Below, piece after piece: positions 1 to 10,263 of a stretch of 64,000 nucleotides of DNA. The notes beneath the pieces were generated by a model, which searched no databases, was not told the origin of the DNA, and saw nothing but the letters and a program-made list of their open reading frames with translations. The stretch spans positions 372,001 to 436,000 of the forward strand of contig NC_006038.1 in NCBI RefSeq assembly GCF_000002515.2, in the 5' to 3' direction. Origin of the DNA: Kluyveromyces lactis. Its lineage: Eukaryota > Ascomycota > Saccharomycetes > Saccharomycetales > Saccharomycetaceae. The translations under genes and the position numbers were made by a program. How positions within the stretch are numbered: the stretch's first letter is position 1; each line of letters begins with the position of its first letter.

Positions 1-1307
1 AATAAATCGAAAACTTGCTCTTTCATTGACTCGACCTTCTCATAATCTATGGCATTTCCCCTTGCCTTAATTGGAATAAATAGTTCCAAAGACGATAGAA
101 TGGAGGAATAATAGTACAGAATATCTTTTCCGTAGCACCTGGATATAGATTTAAGTACCACGATACCTTGATATTGTAGACTACGCAAAACGGTAATAAT
201 AACAGCAGTGAGTTCTGTTTCACGACGTAGACCTCTTTTCAATGGTAGATAGTTTGTGCTCAACATCAGTAACGCTTGGCAGATGTCAATTATACCATGT
301 AACGGGATTCTTAAAGGGAATGAGGTTGGCAATGAAATAAAGGAAATTAGCAACTGTGAAAGAACTTCGACCCGATAAGATATTTCCCATAAACTGAAGG
401 ATTCATTCATATCAACAGATAATGGAGCAAATAGTTCGTCCTTAATTTCTCCCGTATCTTTCTTTGGAGTTGGCAATGAATCAATAAAATTTAACATCTC
501 AGAATCTACAGAGAAGTCCAAAATATCACCACATAGCAAAATCAAAGGCTTGAATTGATACAAGACGGAAAGGATACTAGATCTCCAATTTTCATCCATT
601 AAGGTTTTATGATGTTCTTGATTTTCTTCCAATTTTTGGGCATTCTGCTTTATCAAATGTAAATATGCAAAATTATCACAGATTAACCTTTGAGTGGTTC
701 TGTCATACAATTGGAAATCTTTAGTGATCAACCTATTTAAAATAACACGGTACTTGTTAGCAAATGGCTTGAATGTCGTGGTATTCTGCAGCAAGAGCTT
801 TTTCAAAATTGGAAGACATAACTCCGGTTCGTATTGACACAAAGTCATCAATAACGGAATGACAGCATTAAGTTTTGGTGTCAAAGCTTCTCTAGTCAAT
901 GTTGGTTTGCCTCTGATTAGATCCATTAAGATATCCACAGTTCTGGTCAGAGTCTTTAGAGTTGTCAAACGAGCTGCTGACTGAGATGTTTCAACATAGA
1001 AATTAATAAATGATTCCAGTCTCGTATATAAAACGGTCAAAAATTGGTTTGCCTGTGAACACAATACAACAGGATTATTCGAACATAATACTGCTACGGC
1101 GTGGCATCCTTTCCAAATCTGGTATGGTTCGCTAGATCTTAAAAGTTTCAACAGTTTGGCAACGAATACACCAATGTCAGATTTCAACAAAGATTGGTTA
1201 ACATAGGTGGGAGATCTCAAAGTTTGCAGAATAGAACGGAATTGACTACCTTCTGATTCTTCAATTAGCTTGGCTAACGAACTTAATGGGACGGTAACTG
1301 TAGCCAT
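1..1307 (-). CDS. RIX1: Rix1, pre-60S ribosome biogenesis factor (3' part outside window)
   Basis: The reverse strand is open from the ATG at 1305-1307 to the window edge, giving about 435 residues. The start reads MATVTVPLSSLAKLIEE and later segments such as LPILKKLLLQNTTTFKPFANKYR and LLCGDILDF match what I recall of yeast Rix1 closely. In the known family Rix1 forms a complex with Ipi1 and Ipi3 that acts with Rea1 on nucleoplasmic pre-60S particles and ITS2 processing; it is an alpha-helical repeat protein. The carboxy-terminal part lies to the left of position 1, so the gene is cut by the window and not broken. A PAC motif lies about 210 bases upstream, as expected for a ribosome-biogenesis gene. 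Identification is strong because similarity runs along the whole visible part. Confidence 0.95.
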   Translation of the reverse strand, partial: MATVTVPLSSLAKLIEESEGSQFRSILQTLRSPTYVNQSLLKSDIGVFVAKLLKLLRSSEPYQIWKGCHAVAVLCSNNPVVLCSQANQFLTVLYTRLESFINFYVETSQSAARLTTLKTLTRTVDILMDLIRGKPTLTREALTPKLNAVIPLLMTLCQYEPELCLPILKKLLLQNTTTFKPFANKYRVILNRLITKDFQLYDRTTQRLICDNFAYLHLIKQNAQKLEENQEHHKTLMDENWRSSILSVLYQFKPLILLCGDILDFSVDSEMLNFIDSLPTPKKDTGEIKDELFAPLSVDMNESFSLWEISYRVEVLSQLLISFISLPTSFPLRIPLHGIIDICQALLMLSTNYLPLKRGLRRETELTAVIITVLRSLQYQGIVVLKSISRCYGKDILYYYSSILSSLELFIPIKARGNAIDYEKVESMKEQVFDL

Positions 1308-1653
1308 GATGTAGATGAAGTTGAGTATTCCAAATCACAATCTGAATTTGGTTACAAGGTCTTCAACAATGTCAAGAGATTATTCCAACTTCTTGAACAA
1401 TGGTAGTAAATATAGAAGCCTACTTTCACCTATTCGCACTGATAACAACCGATAAATACTTATGATCAATTCAAGATTTTATCACTAGCTCTCAAGCCTT
1501 CTCTTCACAATGCAATGCGATGAGCTTCAAAGTTGATTTTTTCATTCTTCAATCGATTGGAGATTTCTTTTTACGTGGGTAGCGCATACACAATACATGT
1601 GATATTTGCTTTTTGGTATAGCAATTAAAATAATGCCGTATGTCAAGAATTAG
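1308..1653. other. RIX1 promoter and 5' flank of tRNA-Lys
   Basis: This gap of 346 bases between the RIX1 start and the tRNA has no convincing ORF. It holds the PAC motif listed separately, and otherwise I see only AT-rich sequence. Confidence 0.6.
1517..1526. promoter_or_regulatory. PAC motif (GCGATGAGCT) upstream of RIX1
   Basis: The exact core GCGATGAG, bound by Dot6/Tod6 in S. cerevisiae and typical of ribosome-biogenesis promoters, lies about 210 bases upstream of the RIX1 ATG. The same ten bases recur upstream of XPT1 and DUS1 in this window. Confidence 0.6.
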
Positions 1654-1726
1654 GCCTTGTTGGCGCAATCGGTAGCGCGTGTGACTCTTAATCACAAGGT
1701 TGGGGGTTCGAGCCCCCCACAGGGCT
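1654..1726 (+). tRNA. tRNA-Lys(CTT)
   Basis: A 73-base cloverleaf can be read directly. The acceptor GCCTTGT pairs with ACAGGGC (one G-T pair). The D arm contains GGCGCAATCGGTAGCGC. The anticodon stem TGTGA/TCACA encloses the loop CTCTTAA with anticodon CTT (Lys). The T arm is GGGGG-TTCGAGC-CCCCC. There is no intron. A long T run follows at once (from about 1730) and is the Pol III terminator. The sequence is nearly the same as S. cerevisiae tRNA-Lys(CTT) as I recall it. Confidence 0.98.
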
Positions 1727-1968
1727 TTCTTTTTTTTATTTTTTTTGTTCGTTCACTCTGATATTTCTGCGGTACTATGAATGTGAAGATAATATCTACA
1801 GTACCTAAAGAAAGAATCCAGATTTATTGTTTTAAGCTTAGTTTAGCGAAGTTGGCTCAAACGCCAATTGTTTGCAACTGAAACTCCTTCGTTCTAGTCT
1901 GTACCCACCCAAGTTAATTAGAGAGTTAACATTATTCATTGGTGATCGTTCGCCTTTTTCCTTGAATC

Positions 1969-3975
1969 ATGGAGAAACTTTCTGTGCAGGAACGTCTTTC
2001 ACTGGCGACGAAGGCTAAAGCTAAGGCGAGAAAGAAGAATAAGAAGCTCAGTTCTCCGGAGGTAGTTGAAAGCTCTGTTGATACAATTGAAAATACCATA
2101 GACAGTGATATCTCGAAAGAAGTAGAGATTGGTGACGCCACAGCGGACGTAAAGGGAGCAGAAGCGGTTCCAGAAGATGGCACTAAGGATATCAATGCGG
2201 CGGTCGAATATTTCAATAGTCTATTGCATCTGAACGAAAGCGTTCTTCAGCTTGATCCAGCAACCTTACTGCGTCAACTATACCCAATTGTTCAGAAGTA
2301 CCAGCAAAATTCTATTGACTCGACCGCAAAACAAAGTCATAGTAATTCAGATTCCAGTTTAATCAGATTGATAAAGGAAAAGGATGAAAAGATCGACTCA
2401 CTTTTAAAAGAGGGCGAAACGTTATCGAAGAAAGAGTTACAACAATCAGATAAGATCAAGAAACTTAACAAGACTATTAAAGATTTGGAATCCGATTTCA
2501 GTTTGAAGTTAGATGAATTACAAGATGTAAAAACACAGGCCGATGTTCTTGAAACCACTAATGCATCCCTAATGGTATCTTTAAAGGATATGGAAAATCA
2601 ATTCGGTACTCTGAATAAGAAGTATGAGGACTTGAAGAAGGAGTACGATGAGCATTTGAACACAGAATATGAGTCCAAGAAGGTAGAACTGAAGAAACTT
2701 GTTGAAGAGAACGAGGTTTTAAACACTGAATTATCACAAATAAGAGAGCACGAAGACCAAATGCAACGGACGTTCGAATCAAAATATAAAGCACTCGAAG
2801 AAACTTCAAAGGAAGAAGTTGACAGGTTAGAGATACGGTTGGAACAATTGAGAATCGATTTAGAAAATATCAATACAAAATCTGGCGACTCAACTACCAC
2901 TGACAATACAACAAATGACGCGTACAGCAAACTTATGTCCCAATACAAAGCAGCACAGCACGAATTGAATGAAAGCAACAAAAACTGGGCAAGCATTGAA
3001 TATGCCTTAAATGAAAAATGCGATTCATTGAAAAGTGCGAAAGTTGAAGCTGATCAAATTATTGACTCTTTGACAACAGAAATGAACGGAATAAAACAAT
3101 CTCGTGATGAAATTTTGTTGAAATTAAACAAGTTGACTGTGATGAATGGAGAGCTTCAATCAACTTTAAAAGAGACTACTGATGACTTGTTAGTCACCAA
3201 AGGAAAGCTTTCGAACATATCAGATGATTATGAAATTCTACAAAAGCAGCATGATATACAGAAGGTGCAGCTCGGGAACGCATTGAGTAACCAACTGACT
3301 GAAAAGAAAATAGCACTAAAAAAAGAGAATGAAGCACTAAATCAAGTCATTTTAGATACTACTGAGATATCTGATTCAACTCAGGAACATCCCTTAACTA
3401 AATGGGATCTCAATCATGAAAAAATGGACCATCTAGATCCACTGGTGGATAATAACCTTGATGATGACTTGAAGGCAGATTTTTCTTTTGAAAAGGATTT
3501 AGATATACCGGACGAAGCTGCTGATCTTGAGTTACTGAAGCGAGGTTCAAGTGACTTGTCTTTGGCCATGAATTCGACATACGTAAAAGCAAATACGGCG
3601 CGGGATACTCAATCTGGTGTTAATAATACAAATTTGCAAATGGTTACCAGACTTGGTAGTGAAATAAGACGATTAGAAACTGAACTATCATCTGTCAGAG
3701 AAGCATATACTAGATTGATGACAGAAAAAGAGCAAGCTAACGAGGAAATTTCGCGGTTATTGGAGAGTAACGAAGAAGTTATTTTATTGAAAACAGATAG
3801 AGAAACTCTCTCTCAGGAATTACAGAGACTACAAGCTAAACAAAGCACAATCCTCGAACTCCTAGGTGAAAAAACGGAACGTGTTGAAGAATTAGAGAAT
3901 GATGTCATTGACCTCAAAGATCTAATGAGAACCCAAGTTCAGCAGATTGTTCAATTACAAGAACAATTAAGATGA
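1969..3975 (+). CDS. SGM1: Sgm1/TMF-family Golgi coiled-coil protein
   Basis: The product has 668 residues, nearly all predicted coiled coil. The amino end MEKLSVQERLSLATKAKAK followed by a lysine-rich stretch matches yeast Sgm1 (KLSLEERLSLATKKGRKKNK). The last 110 or so residues (from about 560, LGSEIRRLETELSSVREAYTR) look like the conserved carboxy-terminal domain of TMF/ARA160 golgins, which binds Rab6/Ypt6. The family localises to the Golgi and acts in vesicle tethering. The ATG at 1969 is the first in frame. The gene is convergent with XPT1, with only 122 bases between stops, and this pairing is kept in S. cerevisiae (YJR134C-YJR133W). Low-complexity coiled coil makes internal similarity weak, but the two ends and the neighbourhood make the call firm. 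Confidence 0.93.
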   Translation: MEKLSVQERLSLATKAKAKARKKNKKLSSPEVVESSVDTIENTIDSDISKEVEIGDATADVKGAEAVPEDGTKDINAAVEYFNSLLHLNESVLQLDPATLLRQLYPIVQKYQQNSIDSTAKQSHSNSDSSLIRLIKEKDEKIDSLLKEGETLSKKELQQSDKIKKLNKTIKDLESDFSLKLDELQDVKTQADVLETTNASLMVSLKDMENQFGTLNKKYEDLKKEYDEHLNTEYESKKVELKKLVEENEVLNTELSQIREHEDQMQRTFESKYKALEETSKEEVDRLEIRLEQLRIDLENINTKSGDSTTTDNTTNDAYSKLMSQYKAAQHELNESNKNWASIEYALNEKCDSLKSAKVEADQIIDSLTTEMNGIKQSRDEILLKLNKLTVMNGELQSTLKETTDDLLVTKGKLSNISDDYEILQKQHDIQKVQLGNALSNQLTEKKIALKKENEALNQVILDTTEISDSTQEHPLTKWDLNHEKMDHLDPLVDNNLDDDLKADFSFEKDLDIPDEAADLELLKRGSSDLSLAMNSTYVKANTARDTQSGVNNTNLQMVTRLGSEIRRLETELSSVREAYTRLMTEKEQANEEISRLLESNEEVILLKTDRETLSQELQRLQAKQSTILELLGEKTERVEELENDVIDLKDLMRTQVQQIVQLQEQLR

Positions 3976-4097
3976 ACGTTTTGAATTAAATAAATTTGCA
4001 TAACCATTTGTACTATAGATGAAAAGAATTGGAAGAATAATCCGAATCGCAAGTTTGAACATGTTTTAAATAGTATAACATTAGCATGCCGCTCCAT

Positions 4098-4745
4098 TCA
4101 GTTATTACCTTGTTGGATAGCAAACTTGGTATGTTCTTCAATATCAATTGCTTCCCATGGATAGCATAACCATTTGTCAGGCACAGTAACAGCTGCAATA
4201 TATCTTTCATTGTCGAACAGTTCTTTTGGTAGTTCAACCTTTTTAGGCTTGTCCTTGTTGTGTAAAACAAAGATAGAGAAAGTAGTCTCCTCACTCAATC
4301 TGTTCAATTTCACCTGTTGCTCATGAACCTCTTTTTCCAATTCAGTCAAGGCATAATGTAGGGTAGTTCTCGTGTCATCAACTTCATCGACAATCAAAAT
4401 TCTCTTACCGATCAAAGAATCAAAATGTTTGTCCAAAGCACCAAAATCTAACCATTGAGTTCTGATAACTTCTTTTCCAATTGTCTCAACTTGTTCATCC
4501 AGACCTAAATCTTCATATAATGACAAACCGATTGCTTGGATTGGAATGTTCTTTTGACCCTTGGATTTCAAAAAAGATCTGATTATCCTGGCTGGAATCA
4601 TACCACCACCAGTAATAGCAATGATTACATCTGGTCTTTCACCTTTATTCATGATAGTTTTCGCTACATCTTGGCAAAGCTTATGAATATTATTGTACGA
4701 AATGTACATCTTGCTAGTATCAGCTCCAGAATCTTCCTGAGACAT
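4098..4745 (-). CDS. XPT1: Xanthine phosphoribosyltransferase
   Basis: The 215-residue product makes XMP from xanthine and PRPP in purine salvage. The PRPP-binding signature LIVDEVDDTRTT is at residues 117-128 and an ITGGGMIPARIIRSFL segment at 44-59. Similarity to yeast Xpt1 is very high throughout, including QNIPIQAIGLSLYEDLGLD-like sequence, which separates it from the hypoxanthine/guanine enzyme Hpt1. The length is normal for the family (about 209 residues). The ATG at 4743-4745 is the first in frame. The gene lies head to tail with UTP9 and its promoter carries a PAC motif at 4895-4904. All catalytic-loop residues I can recognise are present. Confidence 0.96.
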   Translation of the reverse strand: MSQEDSGADTSKMYISYNNIHKLCQDVAKTIMNKGERPDVIIAITGGGMIPARIIRSFLKSKGQKNIPIQAIGLSLYEDLGLDEQVETIGKEVIRTQWLDFGALDKHFDSLIGKRILIVDEVDDTRTTLHYALTELEKEVHEQQVKLNRLSEETTFSIFVLHNKDKPKKVELPKELFDNERYIAAVTVPDKWLCYPWEAIDIEEHTKFAIQQGNN

Positions 4746-5178
4746 CTTTAAATTTCAGATAGGCTATCGACAATTTGGGTGGTTCGTATAGCGCTTGTCA
4801 CTAACTATATTAGCGAAATGCAATGATACGAATACGCGAGGTGATAACTCAATGGTAATTCGGCTGAAGATGAGATACCAGTTCTTAAAAAGATGCGATG
4901 AGCTTTAAAACTTTTCGAAAAAAAAAAAAAGAAATCTTGTTATCTGAGATCAGCAAAGATTCCCATGTGATGAGATAAGCTACAACACAGCCAGTTGTAG
5001 CATAAGGATTTAGAACGTTATTCGCATAGGAATAGTGTAAATAGCGGCTCTAATAAGCGAGGGGAAAGTAAAGGTATTTGTATTTCCGCAATTCTTTGAT
5101 GGTTTTTCTGGATGGAATTAGGATCTATATATGCGGTACTAGTTATAATGAAATACGTAGTATTGGTATCAACGGTTA
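4746..5178. other. XPT1 promoter and UTP9 3' flank
   Basis: This gap of 433 bases has no gene that I can support. It contains a PAC motif (4895-4904) followed by an A-tract, and otherwise anonymous AT-rich sequence. Confidence 0.5.
4895..4904. promoter_or_regulatory. PAC motif (GCGATGAGCT) upstream of XPT1
   Basis: The exact PAC core lies about 150 bases upstream of the XPT1 ATG and is followed within 15 bases by an A-rich run. It suggests co-regulation with ribosome-biogenesis genes, consistent with the demand for nucleotides. Confidence 0.55.
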
Positions 5179-6798
5179 TTATTCGGAAGCGTCATTCAAA
5201 TCATCAGCTTCTCCATTTTCATATACGAATTCTTGTTCGTCTTCCTGTTCTCTGTCTTGTATTTCATTAACGTCTTTGCCATTGATTTGCATGGATGCTA
5301 ATTGTTTTCTCAAGAAAGATTGTCCGGAAAGCATTTCTAATTTACCTTGAATGGAAAGGAGAGTTGAGAGAGACTCCGAGCTGGTCCTTAAGGACGACCT
5401 TAGGCGTTTTGTCATTTTGTTTGTGTTTGAATTGATAACCTTGATTTGAGATCTACGAAGAGTTAATAGCCATTTGAGCCATACAGAGGCTTGGCCTGCT
5501 GAATCAACATTTGCTGATATATGTTGCGCAAGCACTTCAAACAACTTATTAGTACTGTCTTCGTTAAGATCATCTCTGACAAATAATTGGATGTTATTAT
5601 CCGACCATGGTTGTTGTAAAAGAATTTCAAGAATTAATTCAGAATTCATATTGGCTTCTCCGAGAGCAGTGATTAGCTTCTGTACAGTTTCATTTTGTTC
5701 CTTTTTTGAAATTTTTCTATCAGATTCAGGTTCATCCTTGGCGACGATCTCGTCAGGGACCAGAGAAGCTTGTTTCTCGGTATCAACTAAATTGAACGCG
5801 AATTCATTTTGTTCATGCAGTTGAGATTCAGATATTACTTCGAACTTAGGCTCATTCACATCGATCCATGCTAGTACAATGTTATCATCTTTGATCTCAA
5901 AATCTAAAATTTCAGAGTTCTCGACTTTTATGCTTGCAAGCGGTTCTTCTGCATCTTTCAGTAAAACCTTCATTCTACCTGCAGTGTCCAATACTACGAT
6001 ATTATCATTAATTACTTTCACCTTCTCGGATTCAACATCCCATTGGCATAGTATTTTTTTCTCTGGTAAAGAGTAGAGGGAGACTTTTGATACATCGGCA
6101 ATTACGACATGGTCTTGATCATATACTGTACATGAAATTGATCCGAAATTTTCAATCTTGCTGAACGTTGAAGGCCTTTTCTTAGATGGATCTACAAGAT
6201 AAACGAACTCTTCTGTGATGACCGCCAGAAGTAGTTTTTGTGGGAAACTTAATACCTGGAAGTTGATGATATCTTCATTCTTACCATCCGTTAGATGGAA
6301 CGTTTGTAACGGCTTTGTTGTAGCATAGTTGAACCTTTTCACAGTTTTATCGTCATCTAACAACCATATAACATCATCTTTCGAATCAATGCCTAGAATT
6401 TCTTTCTTGTTCTGTATGATATTAATGATCTCTTTACCATTAGCTGAATGCACAACAATCTTTCCACTAGGGAATACATTTATAAAATATTGCTCTAATG
6501 GAGAGTTCGCTATCTCTTCATCGGCTCTTCTTTTCACACTTCTCGTTTTACAGTTGTTCTCCGCGGAAGAATGGTTGCTACACCAGGTCAAAAGGTTCAC
6601 TTCAGAGACTACTAAGTCATTGCTCTCATAATCAATTTGAAGAACCTGAGAACTGTTTATATGTAAGTTGCTCACGTCTTCTAGTGGATATAAGTCAATG
6701 GAGTTCTTTTGGGACCTATTGGATTGAAATGCGAAAAATGTTGCTCCTGGAGAGAAACTAGTAATGTAATCACCAGCTGAGTAACTAGATTCAACCAT
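5179..6798 (-). CDS. UTP9: Utp9, t-UTP/UtpA subunit of the small-subunit processome
   Basis: The 539-residue protein has a beta-rich amino-terminal half consistent with a divergent WD40 propeller. Its helical carboxy-terminal third (about 370-500) resembles the Utp12-type domain of UtpA subunits. The tail is acidic and ends NGEADDLNDASE, resembling the end of yeast Utp9 (575 residues). UtpA links Pol I transcription to early pre-rRNA processing in the nucleolus. The promoter has a PAC-like GTGATGAGAT and an RRPE-like A/T run. Its place beside the NVJ1-MDM31 group agrees with the YHR194W-YHR197W order in S. cerevisiae. Sequence similarity is moderate, so the call rests on end-to-end resemblance and synteny together. 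Confidence 0.9.
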   Translation of the reverse strand: MVESSYSAGDYITSFSPGATFFAFQSNRSQKNSIDLYPLEDVSNLHINSSQVLQIDYESNDLVVSEVNLLTWCSNHSSAENNCKTRSVKRRADEEIANSPLEQYFINVFPSGKIVVHSANGKEIINIIQNKKEILGIDSKDDVIWLLDDDKTVKRFNYATTKPLQTFHLTDGKNEDIINFQVLSFPQKLLLAVITEEFVYLVDPSKKRPSTFSKIENFGSISCTVYDQDHVVIADVSKVSLYSLPEKKILCQWDVESEKVKVINDNIVVLDTAGRMKVLLKDAEEPLASIKVENSEILDFEIKDDNIVLAWIDVNEPKFEVISESQLHEQNEFAFNLVDTEKQASLVPDEIVAKDEPESDRKISKKEQNETVQKLITALGEANMNSELILEILLQQPWSDNNIQLFVRDDLNEDSTNKLFEVLAQHISANVDSAGQASVWLKWLLTLRRSQIKVINSNTNKMTKRLRSSLRTSSESLSTLLSIQGKLEMLSGQSFLRKQLASMQINGKDVNEIQDREQEDEQEFVYENGEADDLNDASE

Positions 6799-7104
6799 TC
6801 TATAAACTGGTTCAATATTTCTGTCGCTTCGCCTCAGAAGTTGCCGGTACTAATGGTAAAGTTACCTTTTGATCACATCGAACTCTTTACCTTCAATCTA
6901 GCTAGGCTATTAAGTGATGAGATGGATGGAAATTTTTCAGTAACGCCAGAAAAAGAAAAACTCTTACCCGGCTACAGGTAAATAGCAGCTGCTCGAATGG
7001 TCAGCACGTGAACTATTATGTCGGCGATGCAAAAGTAGATAAAGCTATATGTATATACATTCGAAATTAATACAACATTTGAATGACTGACAAGTCATTT
7101 CACC
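6799..7104. promoter_or_regulatory. UTP9 promoter with PAC-like, RRPE-like, Reb1 and Cbf1 sites
   Basis: The 306 bases between UTP9 and the NMD5 stop carry GTGATGAGAT (6914-6923, one change from PAC), an RRPE-like GGAAATTTTTCA (6928-6939), a Reb1 site TTACCCGG (6964-6971) and a CACGTG near 7003. The PAC plus RRPE pair is the classical ribosome-biogenesis promoter arrangement. No additional gene is visible. Confidence 0.55.
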
Positions 7105-10100
7105 TTATGTTGTGTGCAAAGTTCTGAGAAAAGCTTGTTGGTCTTCTGAAGACATGCTACCAATGAAGTTTTGATACTTCTCTGGTTCAGTCTGCTCCAA
7201 TCTTGAGAAAGTGTGTTGGAAAAGTTCATAGATGTTGACGTCATCGAGGATGGATCCAGATAATGGGTCTTCTTCAAGTTCATCCATATCATCTTGGTCA
7301 AGGAACTGGCCCGATTCATGGATTAGTTGTAGGCTTCCGGCTTCATTCTTCAAGAATTTTAGATATTCTTCAGCATCGCCAGCAGCATCTTCATCATCGT
7401 CTTCGAAGTCATTCCACTCATCGTTAAATCCATCAAACTTACTGAATGCATCACTTGAGAATTCTTGACGTTTATCCTGTAAGACCTTCAGTGCTGCAGG
7501 GAACTTGTTGAATAAATCATTCAACATTGGCCCCAATTTCAGATACACGGCCTCGATGTGTAACGAGACATACTCTTGCATGGGTACAAGTGTTAGAAGA
7601 GATAAGGTAGCCATGATCGACAACTTAATGTCAATGACTCTAGTAAACTTTGGGAGATAGAACTGGATCCAAATTTCAAGGAAAGTCGTAAGAAGCTGTT
7701 TGTGGTTTAGAAAGTTCAATGATTGTGATGGATAGTATACCATAGATGCTAGTATAACGTTGAATGCATTGACACCATAATTTAGATGAGTTTTCAAACT
7801 GTTTTTTTCCACTTCTATCGCTTCAGTTGTAGTAGTTAAAAATGTACTCAAAAATTGTTCTGGGATTTTGTCTCCGAATGCCAAAATCATCTTTTGTGCA
7901 AATTCAAACACGACGCACATTTCGTCTAGATCCTTGTCCTCGTTTTCATTTGCAGTAGCAGCTTGGAATATTTCAAATAGTATATTAGTGTAAAAAAGGT
8001 TTTGCTTCAATTCGTCCTTACCGTAAATTAAATAGTTAGAAATTGCCATCATAAAATCTTCCAAGTAGAAAGAAACCATACTGCCCTCTTTCCTATTGCA
8101 ATCACCAATCAACTCTAACACTTTCCAAGAAATCGAAGAAACTTTACGCAGTAGAAATGTAGAATTCTCAACAAATTCACACACTTCACGGTAGAAATCT
8201 TCCATATCATTCTTTAGAATGAACTCAGCAGCGGGATAGAAAGAGTGCTCTAAACTCTCGATAATTTCAGTTGAATTTTCAAAAGAAAGTAAAATTGAGA
8301 TTATCGTAGACAAGATACTCAATGCAGCCATCTCTTTATCAGATTCATCCGGCAGTTCTCCGCCAGAAAATGTGCTTATATCAACCTTGGATGCATCGTT
8401 TAGTTCGATCGCCAACTTCAAAAACTGCTGAACCAAATTGTTCGTTAAGTCAACACTAAACGGTTGTAGTTCTTTTGAGAACTGTTCAACAAACTCCCTA
8501 ATAACACCAGAGATCACATCTGATTCAAATTCATGTGAAAGTTGTAATAATGACTGCATTGTTGGTACAACAATTGTTGACAACGATTCTTGGAAGACAC
8601 TGTTATCAACAAAACTTTGTAACGCAAATGCGGCTAGTAATTTAACTGGAAGAAACCCTGATTCATCGTTGAAACAGTGCATGACACCTTCGTAGATTAT
8701 TGGAATTGAACTTGGCTTTGTGAAATCATAATCAGATAGCTTGGAGCATAATTCACAAACTCTTGCACGTAGGAAACCATAGCTGGAGTTAAACAATGGG
8801 AACACGTAAGCATGTAAGAACTCTTCTAAAGCTCTTCCATAAGGTGATTTTGGTGCAGTTAATCTATCTGTGATATTGGAAACAATTCTCAAACAGGACT
8901 CTACCTTCACGGCCTGTTCCAGTGATAATGATTGGAAACCTCCTGAAGAATCCTTTATACCGTTTAACGTATCTGTAACAAATGATAAAGTTGGCTCTAA
9001 AGTTGTTTTAGAGCGCTTGTGAACCGCTGTCACCAATAATGATACTGCTGCCACATCAGGAGAATAGTCGTCGTTCCACGTTTCTAGATGGCGATGAATG
9101 TACTCTCTTGGGTCGTTTTCGAATGTCTCAAGAGTATCTGAGTCGGGACAAAGCATCGGGAAAATGACATGCTGTAAAATGATTGGATAATGAGGTTTGA
9201 CCATCAACCAACTTACCTTTTGTGTCAAGGTATGTTCGATGTAGCTTAAGATATTGTATAAACACTCATCGCTGATCCATAATTTGTAAGTACCCCACTG
9301 TTCAATTTGTTGGAAATAAAGATGTAAAAGGTTAGGCATAAAGTCCTTCAAATACATCTGTTTGAACTCATCGTATGAGAACTTCTTGGTTAATGATTCG
9401 GACGCATAACGCTGAAAAATTCTTAACATGTTAGAGTAAGCCCATTTCTTAGCCTTAACCCATTGATAGTTTTTACGGGAATCTTTATCCACTGATTCAA
9501 GGAAATGCTGCGAAAGAGGCATTTCTATAATTGCAACGTGGAAATTTGCCCAAGGTATAAATCTTTCGGGGGTTTGCAACGTGTATGGGAAATCATGATA
9601 TGTTATGAATTTGTAAATTTTGATGATAAGTTTAACCATATTACCTATTTTGTTATCATCCAGGGCGCCGGGAGATTGGATCAACTGGTTTGCATAGGCC
9701 AATAAATCATCAAAGTGCTGAACAATTAAACGCTCGAGATTTTGTCTCTCATCATTTTCGGACCACCTATAGGTTCTAAAAATCTCAGATAAAGCGAGTA
9801 AACCAATATACGCTGAATCTATATCATTTGTTGATAACAACCTAAATGACTCCGCTAATAGTCCATCCCACCTTCCTGCAGGATACTCCTCTCCGACGAT
9901 AGTTGTCAATGCTGGCATTAACATTCTAACACAACTAGGATTCGTGTGAGAGCATTGCACTAAAGTATTAATAAACATATCTTTGACGATTGGCTTCTCA
10001 TCATTATCAAGAGCAATGTTCAATAACTCATTAGAACTTTTGCTTCTTTTTGACCAGCCGTAATAGATCTTATTCTTCAAATATAGTGATGTTGATAGCT

Positions 10101-10263
10101 TTATGCTTTCCGGCACTTTAGAATTCGACAAGATATCCAAACAGGCTCCAACAAAACCGGGAATCTTACTCAGCTCTCTGAGCTTCTGTTCTGACTCATG
10201 TCTGACCTCACCTGATTGGTTCAAAGTGCCTTCAAAGCACTGGAAGAGTAAGTTGACATCCAT
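7105..10263 (-). CDS. NMD5: Importin-beta family karyopherin Nmd5/Kap119
   Basis: This 1052-residue HEAT-repeat importin is nearly the same length as yeast Nmd5 (1048). The amino end resembles the Ran-binding importin-N region (VPESIKLSTSLYLKNKIYYGWS near 50-71). Long blocks such as LSDECLYNILSYIEH and SFYPAAEFILKNDMEDFYREVCEFVENSTFLLRK-like sequence match Nmd5. An acidic stretch lies at about 950-966 near the carboxy end, typical of this subgroup (Nmd5, Sxm1). The family imports TFIIS, Hog1 and Crz1 into the nucleus. The ATG at 10261-10263 is the first in frame. The paralogue Sxm1 is the main alternative, but gene order beside XPT1 and MNS1 favours NMD5. A PAC motif lies 180 bases upstream. 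Confidence 0.95.
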   Translation of the reverse strand: MDVNLLFQCFEGTLNQSGEVRHESEQKLRELSKIPGFVGACLDILSNSKVPESIKLSTSLYLKNKIYYGWSKRSKSSNELLNIALDNDEKPIVKDMFINTLVQCSHTNPSCVRMLMPALTTIVGEEYPAGRWDGLLAESFRLLSTNDIDSAYIGLLALSEIFRTYRWSENDERQNLERLIVQHFDDLLAYANQLIQSPGALDDNKIGNMVKLIIKIYKFITYHDFPYTLQTPERFIPWANFHVAIIEMPLSQHFLESVDKDSRKNYQWVKAKKWAYSNMLRIFQRYASESLTKKFSYDEFKQMYLKDFMPNLLHLYFQQIEQWGTYKLWISDECLYNILSYIEHTLTQKVSWLMVKPHYPIILQHVIFPMLCPDSDTLETFENDPREYIHRHLETWNDDYSPDVAAVSLLVTAVHKRSKTTLEPTLSFVTDTLNGIKDSSGGFQSLSLEQAVKVESCLRIVSNITDRLTAPKSPYGRALEEFLHAYVFPLFNSSYGFLRARVCELCSKLSDYDFTKPSSIPIIYEGVMHCFNDESGFLPVKLLAAFALQSFVDNSVFQESLSTIVVPTMQSLLQLSHEFESDVISGVIREFVEQFSKELQPFSVDLTNNLVQQFLKLAIELNDASKVDISTFSGGELPDESDKEMAALSILSTIISILLSFENSTEIIESLEHSFYPAAEFILKNDMEDFYREVCEFVENSTFLLRKVSSISWKVLELIGDCNRKEGSMVSFYLEDFMMAISNYLIYGKDELKQNLFYTNILFEIFQAATANENEDKDLDEMCVVFEFAQKMILAFGDKIPEQFLSTFLTTTTEAIEVEKNSLKTHLNYGVNAFNVILASMVYYPSQSLNFLNHKQLLTTFLEIWIQFYLPKFTRVIDIKLSIMATLSLLTLVPMQEYVSLHIEAVYLKLGPMLNDLFNKFPAALKVLQDKRQEFSSDAFSKFDGFNDEWNDFEDDDEDAAGDAEEYLKFLKNEAGSLQLIHESGQFLDQDDMDELEEDPLSGSILDDVNIYELFQHTFSRLEQTEPEKYQNFIGSMSSEDQQAFLRTLHTT

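Noticed and set aside
5078-5350. Forward-strand ORFs opposite UTP9, NMD5, FPR3 and other large genes
   Set aside because: They are antisense shadows rich in Ser, Leu and Phe, mirroring acidic or Lys-rich codons of the real genes.
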